A stretch of DNA of 9,329 nt, taken from assembly GCA_947573015.1 (NCBI GenBank), contig CANPDS010000079.1, forward strand, positions 1-9,329, read 5' to 3'. Below are positions 6,719-9,329 of the stretch, one piece after another. The position numbers and the translations under genes were made by a program. Under the pieces are notes generated by a model. That model saw only the letters and a list, made by a program, of their open reading frames with translations. It ran no database searches and had not been told where the DNA came from. Position 1 is the stretch's first letter; every line of letters starts with the position of its first letter. The DNA is from an uncultured Muribaculum sp. (GTDB taxonomy: Bacteria > Bacteroidota > Bacteroidia > Bacteroidales > Muribaculaceae).

Positions 6719-6756
6719 AGAGCGTAGTCCATCAAAATAATAATGAACTACGCTCT
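6719..6756 (-). terminator. Hairpin after alaS, possible weak terminator
   Basis: AGAGCGTAGT (6719-6728) and ACTACGCTCT (6747-6756) are perfect inverted repeats, and CAT/ATG (6730-6732 with 6743-6745) extends the stem past one mismatch. On the minus strand the stem is followed by TATAATTTG, which is U-rich but broken, so termination may be partial. It lies between alaS and the hydrolase, about 35 nt before the hydrolase start, so it could instead be a leader element of that gene. The remaining bases of this 138-bp gap show no convincing promoter. Confidence 0.45.
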
Positions 6757-6787
6757 GTAATTGTTGACTTTATTATGTAATCAGACC

Positions 6788-6828
6788 TTCTAAGAAACTG
6801 AGGTCAAGATGACTTCAGTTTCTTAGAA
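6788..6828. repeat. Long hairpin overlapping the alaS stop codon
   Basis: An 18-bp inverted repeat pairs 6788-6805 with 6811-6828 across a 5-nt loop, with a single imperfect position (6802/6814). In the alaS mRNA the first arm starts at the last sense codon (Phe, 6826-6828) and contains the TAA stop (6823-6825). No T tract follows on either strand, so it is not a standard intrinsic terminator. Confidence 0.7.
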
Positions 6829-9329
6829 TCCGAGTACGGATTTCAGCTTTTCGTAAGCTGCTGTTATGCCATCTTTGTTTTTGCCTCCGGCCTGTGCGAA
6901 TCCTGGCTGACCGCCGCCACCGCCCTGGATGAGTTTTGCGGCCTCGCGTACGGTTGTGGATGCATTCATTCCCTCTTTCACTAGGTCTTCGGTAACCATT
7001 ACAGTAAGGAGTGGCTTGCCTGCGGGATCGACGGTCGCAGCCAGAAATACGGTGTGCTCGGGCGATTTTGCACGTACTGCAAAAGCAACCCCTTTGGCAA
7101 CTTCCGGCAGACGTACACCGGTCAGTTCCACAATTTTCACGCCATTGACATCGCGTGCTGATGCGAGGAGTTTGTCGGTAAGATTGTTGACGCGCTCGTT
7201 GAAATATTCTTCAGCCTGACGGCGCAGCTCTGCATTTTCGTCGATAGATTTGTGAAGGGCCTGAATGAGATTGGGGGTATTGTTGAATAGTCCGGAGATC
7301 TCTTTCAGTGTGTGGGTGATGTTGTTTAGCTCATCCTCGACACGTGCGCCGGTGATGGCCTCGATACGTCGGATGCCTGCGGCGATACTGCTCTCGGAGA
7401 TGATCTTTATCATGCCGATGTTGCCGGTGTTGGCCACGTGTGTGCCACCGCAAAGTTCAACGGAGGTGCCGTAGCGGATCACGCGTACCTCATCGCCATA
7501 TTTCTCGCCGAATAGTGCCATAGCTCCCATCTCGCGAGCCTTGTCGATGGGCACACAACGATGTTCGTCGCGCGGAATTGCACGGCGCACAGCTTTGTTG
7601 GCAAGGCGTTCTACCTGCTCGATCTCCTCGGGAGTGAGCTTCTGGAAGTGAGAGAAGTCAAAACGGAGCAGATCGGGAGATACGAATGAGCCGCGCTGCT
7701 CCACATGTGTTCCGAGCACAGTGCGCAAGGCTTCATGAAGGAGGTGTGTGGCAGTATGGTTGCATGATGTCGCTTCACGGGCTTCCTCATCGATCACAGC
7801 CTGGAATGTGGCGGATGGATCTGATGGAAGTGATTTTGTGAGATGCACACCCATGCCGTTCTCGCGCTTTGTATCGTATATCTCTACTGTCTCGTCGCCA
7901 TTTACGAGTTTACCTCGGTCACCTACCTGACCACCCATTTCGGCATAGAATGGGGTGGCGGAGAGTACTATCTGGTAATATTCCTTGTTCTTTTGCTTAA
8001 CCTTGCGGTAGCGGAGGATGTGGGTGGGGCACTCTGTGGAGTCGTATCCTACAAATTCCTGCTCGCCTTCGCGCACAACAACCCAGTCGCCGGTCTCGAC
8101 GGCTGCGGCATTGCGTGCACGGGCCTTTTGCTCGGCCATCTCGCGGTCAAATCCCTCATGGTCGAGAGTCATGCCGTTCTCTTTGAGTATAAGTTCTGTG
8201 AGGTCGAGTGGGAAGCCGTAGGTGTCATAAAGCAGGAATGCTTCTTTGCCTGAAATCTCGGTGGAGCCTTTTGCGCGTGCCTGTTCAATGGCATTGTCGA
8301 GCAGTCGGATGCCATTTTCGAGAGTGCGCAGGAATGAATCCTCCTCCTCCTTGATAACGCGCATGATAAGTTCGCGCTGTTTGGGAAGCTCGGGATATGC
8401 TTCGCCCATACTTTCGATAAGTGTATCGACGAGGCGATACATGAAAGCCTGCTTTTGTCCGAGGAATGTATATGCATAGCGTACGGCACGGCGCAGGATA
8501 CGGCGGATTACATAGCCGGCCTTAGCATTGCCTGGCAGCTGAGAGTCGGCAATAGAGAATGCTATTGTGCGCACGTGGTCGGCAATTACGCGCATCGCTA
8601 TGTCGACCTTGCTGTCTTTGCCATATTCCATTCCGGCTAATTCGCCGATCTTTGATATAAGCGGAGTGAAGACGTCGGTGTCGTAGTTGCTCTTCTTGCC
8701 CTGAAGCGCCATGCAAAGACGTTCGAATCCCATGCCGGTGTCGATTACTTTTGCCGGAAGTGATTCGAGACTGCCGTCGGCCTTGCGGTTGTACTGCATA
8801 AATACGAGATTCCAGATCTCTATTACCTGAGGATGGTCGTGGTTGACAAGATCGCGTCCGGGTATGGCTGCTTTCTCTTCATCGGATCGCAGGTCGATAT
8901 GTATCTCCGAGCAGGGGCCGCAGGGACCTGTATCGCCCATTTCCCAGAAATTGTCGTGCTTGTTGCCGTTGATGATATGATCGGCCGGGAGATGCTTTTC
9001 CCAATATGATGCGGCCTCGTCGTCGCGCTCGAGACCTTCTTCTTTCGAGCCTTCGAAAACTGTGGCGTAGAGGTTGGCGGGATCCAGTCCGAGCACATCC
9101 ACGAGGTATTCCCACGCCCAGTCGATAGCCTCTTTCTTGAAATAGTCGCCAAACGACCAGTTACCGAGCATCTCGAACATTGTGTGGTGGTATGTGTCCA
9201 TTCCTACCTCTTCAAGGTCGTTGTGCTTACCGCTGACGCGCAGGCACTTCTGTGAATCGGCCACACGGGTGTGCTTTGGAGCGGTATTGCCGAGGATGAT
9301 ATCCTTGAACTGGTTCATGCCGGCGTTTG
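6823..9329 (-). CDS. alaS: Alanyl-tRNA synthetase (5' end outside the window)
   Basis: This class II synthetase charges tRNA-Ala with alanine in the cytosol and removes mischarged Ser/Gly. The reading frame runs off the right edge (codons for N-A-G precede the first Met), so the Met at 9316-9318 is internal; family members have about 40 more residues. Counting from that Met: the class II motif 2 region is HHTMFEMLGNWSFGDYF (44-60), motif 3 is GMGFER (195-200), the editing domain has HTATH (521-525) and C623-G-G-T-H627 for zinc, and the C-terminal domain ends with the Gly-rich GGGGGQPGFAQAGGKN (799-814). All expected domains are intact after the missing start. The TAA at 6823-6825 lies in a long hairpin. 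It is the most upstream gene seen; its promoter is outside the window. Confidence 0.98.
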   Translation of the reverse strand, partial: NAGMNQFKDIILGNTAPKHTRVADSQKCLRVSGKHNDLEEVGMDTYHHTMFEMLGNWSFGDYFKKEAIDWAWEYLVDVLGLDPANLYATVFEGSKEEGLERDDEAASYWEKHLPADHIINGNKHDNFWEMGDTGPCGPCSEIHIDLRSDEEKAAIPGRDLVNHDHPQVIEIWNLVFMQYNRKADGSLESLPAKVIDTGMGFERLCMALQGKKSNYDTDVFTPLISKIGELAGMEYGKDSKVDIAMRVIADHVRTIAFSIADSQLPGNAKAGYVIRRILRRAVRYAYTFLGQKQAFMYRLVDTLIESMGEAYPELPKQRELIMRVIKEEEDSFLRTLENGIRLLDNAIEQARAKGSTEISGKEAFLLYDTYGFPLDLTELILKENGMTLDHEGFDREMAEQKARARNAAAVETGDWVVVREGEQEFVGYDSTECPTHILRYRKVKQKNKEYYQIVLSATPFYAEMGGQVGDRGKLVNGDETVEIYDTKRENGMGVHLTKSLPSDPSATFQAVIDEEAREATSCNHTATHLLHEALRTVLGTHVEQRGSFVSPDLLRFDFSHFQKLTPEEIEQVERLANKAVRRAIPRDEHRCVPIDKAREMGAMALFGEKYGDEVRVIRYGTSVELCGGTHVANTGNIGMIKIISESSIAAGIRRIEAITGARVEDELNNITHTLKEISGLFNNTPNLIQALHKSIDENAELRRQAEEYFNERVNNLTDKLLASARDVNGVKIVELTGVRLPEVAKGVAFAVRAKSPEHTVFLAATVDPAGKPLLTVMVTEDLVKEGMNASTTVREAAKLIQGGGGGQPGFAQAGGKNKDGITAAYEKLKSVLGF

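Noticed and set aside
6733..6740. TTATTTTG on the minus strand as the hydrolase promoter
   Set aside because: It misses the conserved A of TAnnTTTG, lies in a hairpin loop and has no -33 match.
9316..9318. ATG here as the true start of alaS
   Set aside because: The frame continues upstream through N-A-G to the window edge, and N-A-G-M-N-Q-F is an internal conserved stretch of bacterial AlaRS.
1..9329. Mobile element, CRISPR array, prophage, tRNA or rRNA
   Set aside because: No transposase or integrase-like frame, no regularly spaced long repeats, no attachment-site duplication and no tRNA cloverleaf were seen on either strand; gene content is typical chromosomal.

Overview
The window looks like chromosomal DNA of a member of the Bacteroidota, most likely order Bacteroidales (a Muribaculaceae-like gut lineage is possible, but family level is a guess). 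Three things suggest this. The promoter-like sites match the Bacteroidota -7 consensus TAnnTTTG. Start codons lack convincing Shine-Dalgarno sequences. The alanyl-tRNA synthetase and ABC-F proteins read like Bacteroidales versions as I remember them.

All seven genes lie on the minus strand, so transcription runs from right to left. In that order they are: alaS, whose first ~40 codons lie beyond the right edge; a secreted serine alpha/beta hydrolase; a YbiT-like ABC-F ATPase; a small Dabb-domain protein; two tandem neurotransmitter:sodium symporter (NSS/SNF) family transporters; and a small HIT-family protein with a CxxC pair. No gap exceeds 300 bases. The longest, 3378-3655, holds a terminator, a promoter and two inverted repeats.

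Four transcription units are plausible. alaS is followed by two hairpins. The hydrolase has no promoter that I can recognise. ABC-F plus Dabb start from a TAnnTTTG promoter at 5651-5658 and end at a strong hairpin with a T tail at 3531-3566. The transporter pair starts from a promoter-like site at 3459-3466. The HIT gene has its own good promoter just after the transporters, and its transcript ends at a strong, apparently bidirectional terminator at 50-93.

Most of this is ordinary housekeeping: tRNA charging, ribosome-associated ABC-F function and sodium-coupled amino-acid-type uptake. I see no mobile element, CRISPR array, phage gene, toxin-antitoxin pair, tRNA or rRNA, and no convincing new multi-gene system. 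The most interesting observation is that every ATPase defect in the ABC-F protein falls in one composite ATP site while the other site is fully canonical. Lesser points are the hairpin laid across the alaS stop codon, the operator-like palindrome over the HIT promoter, and the transporter duplication.
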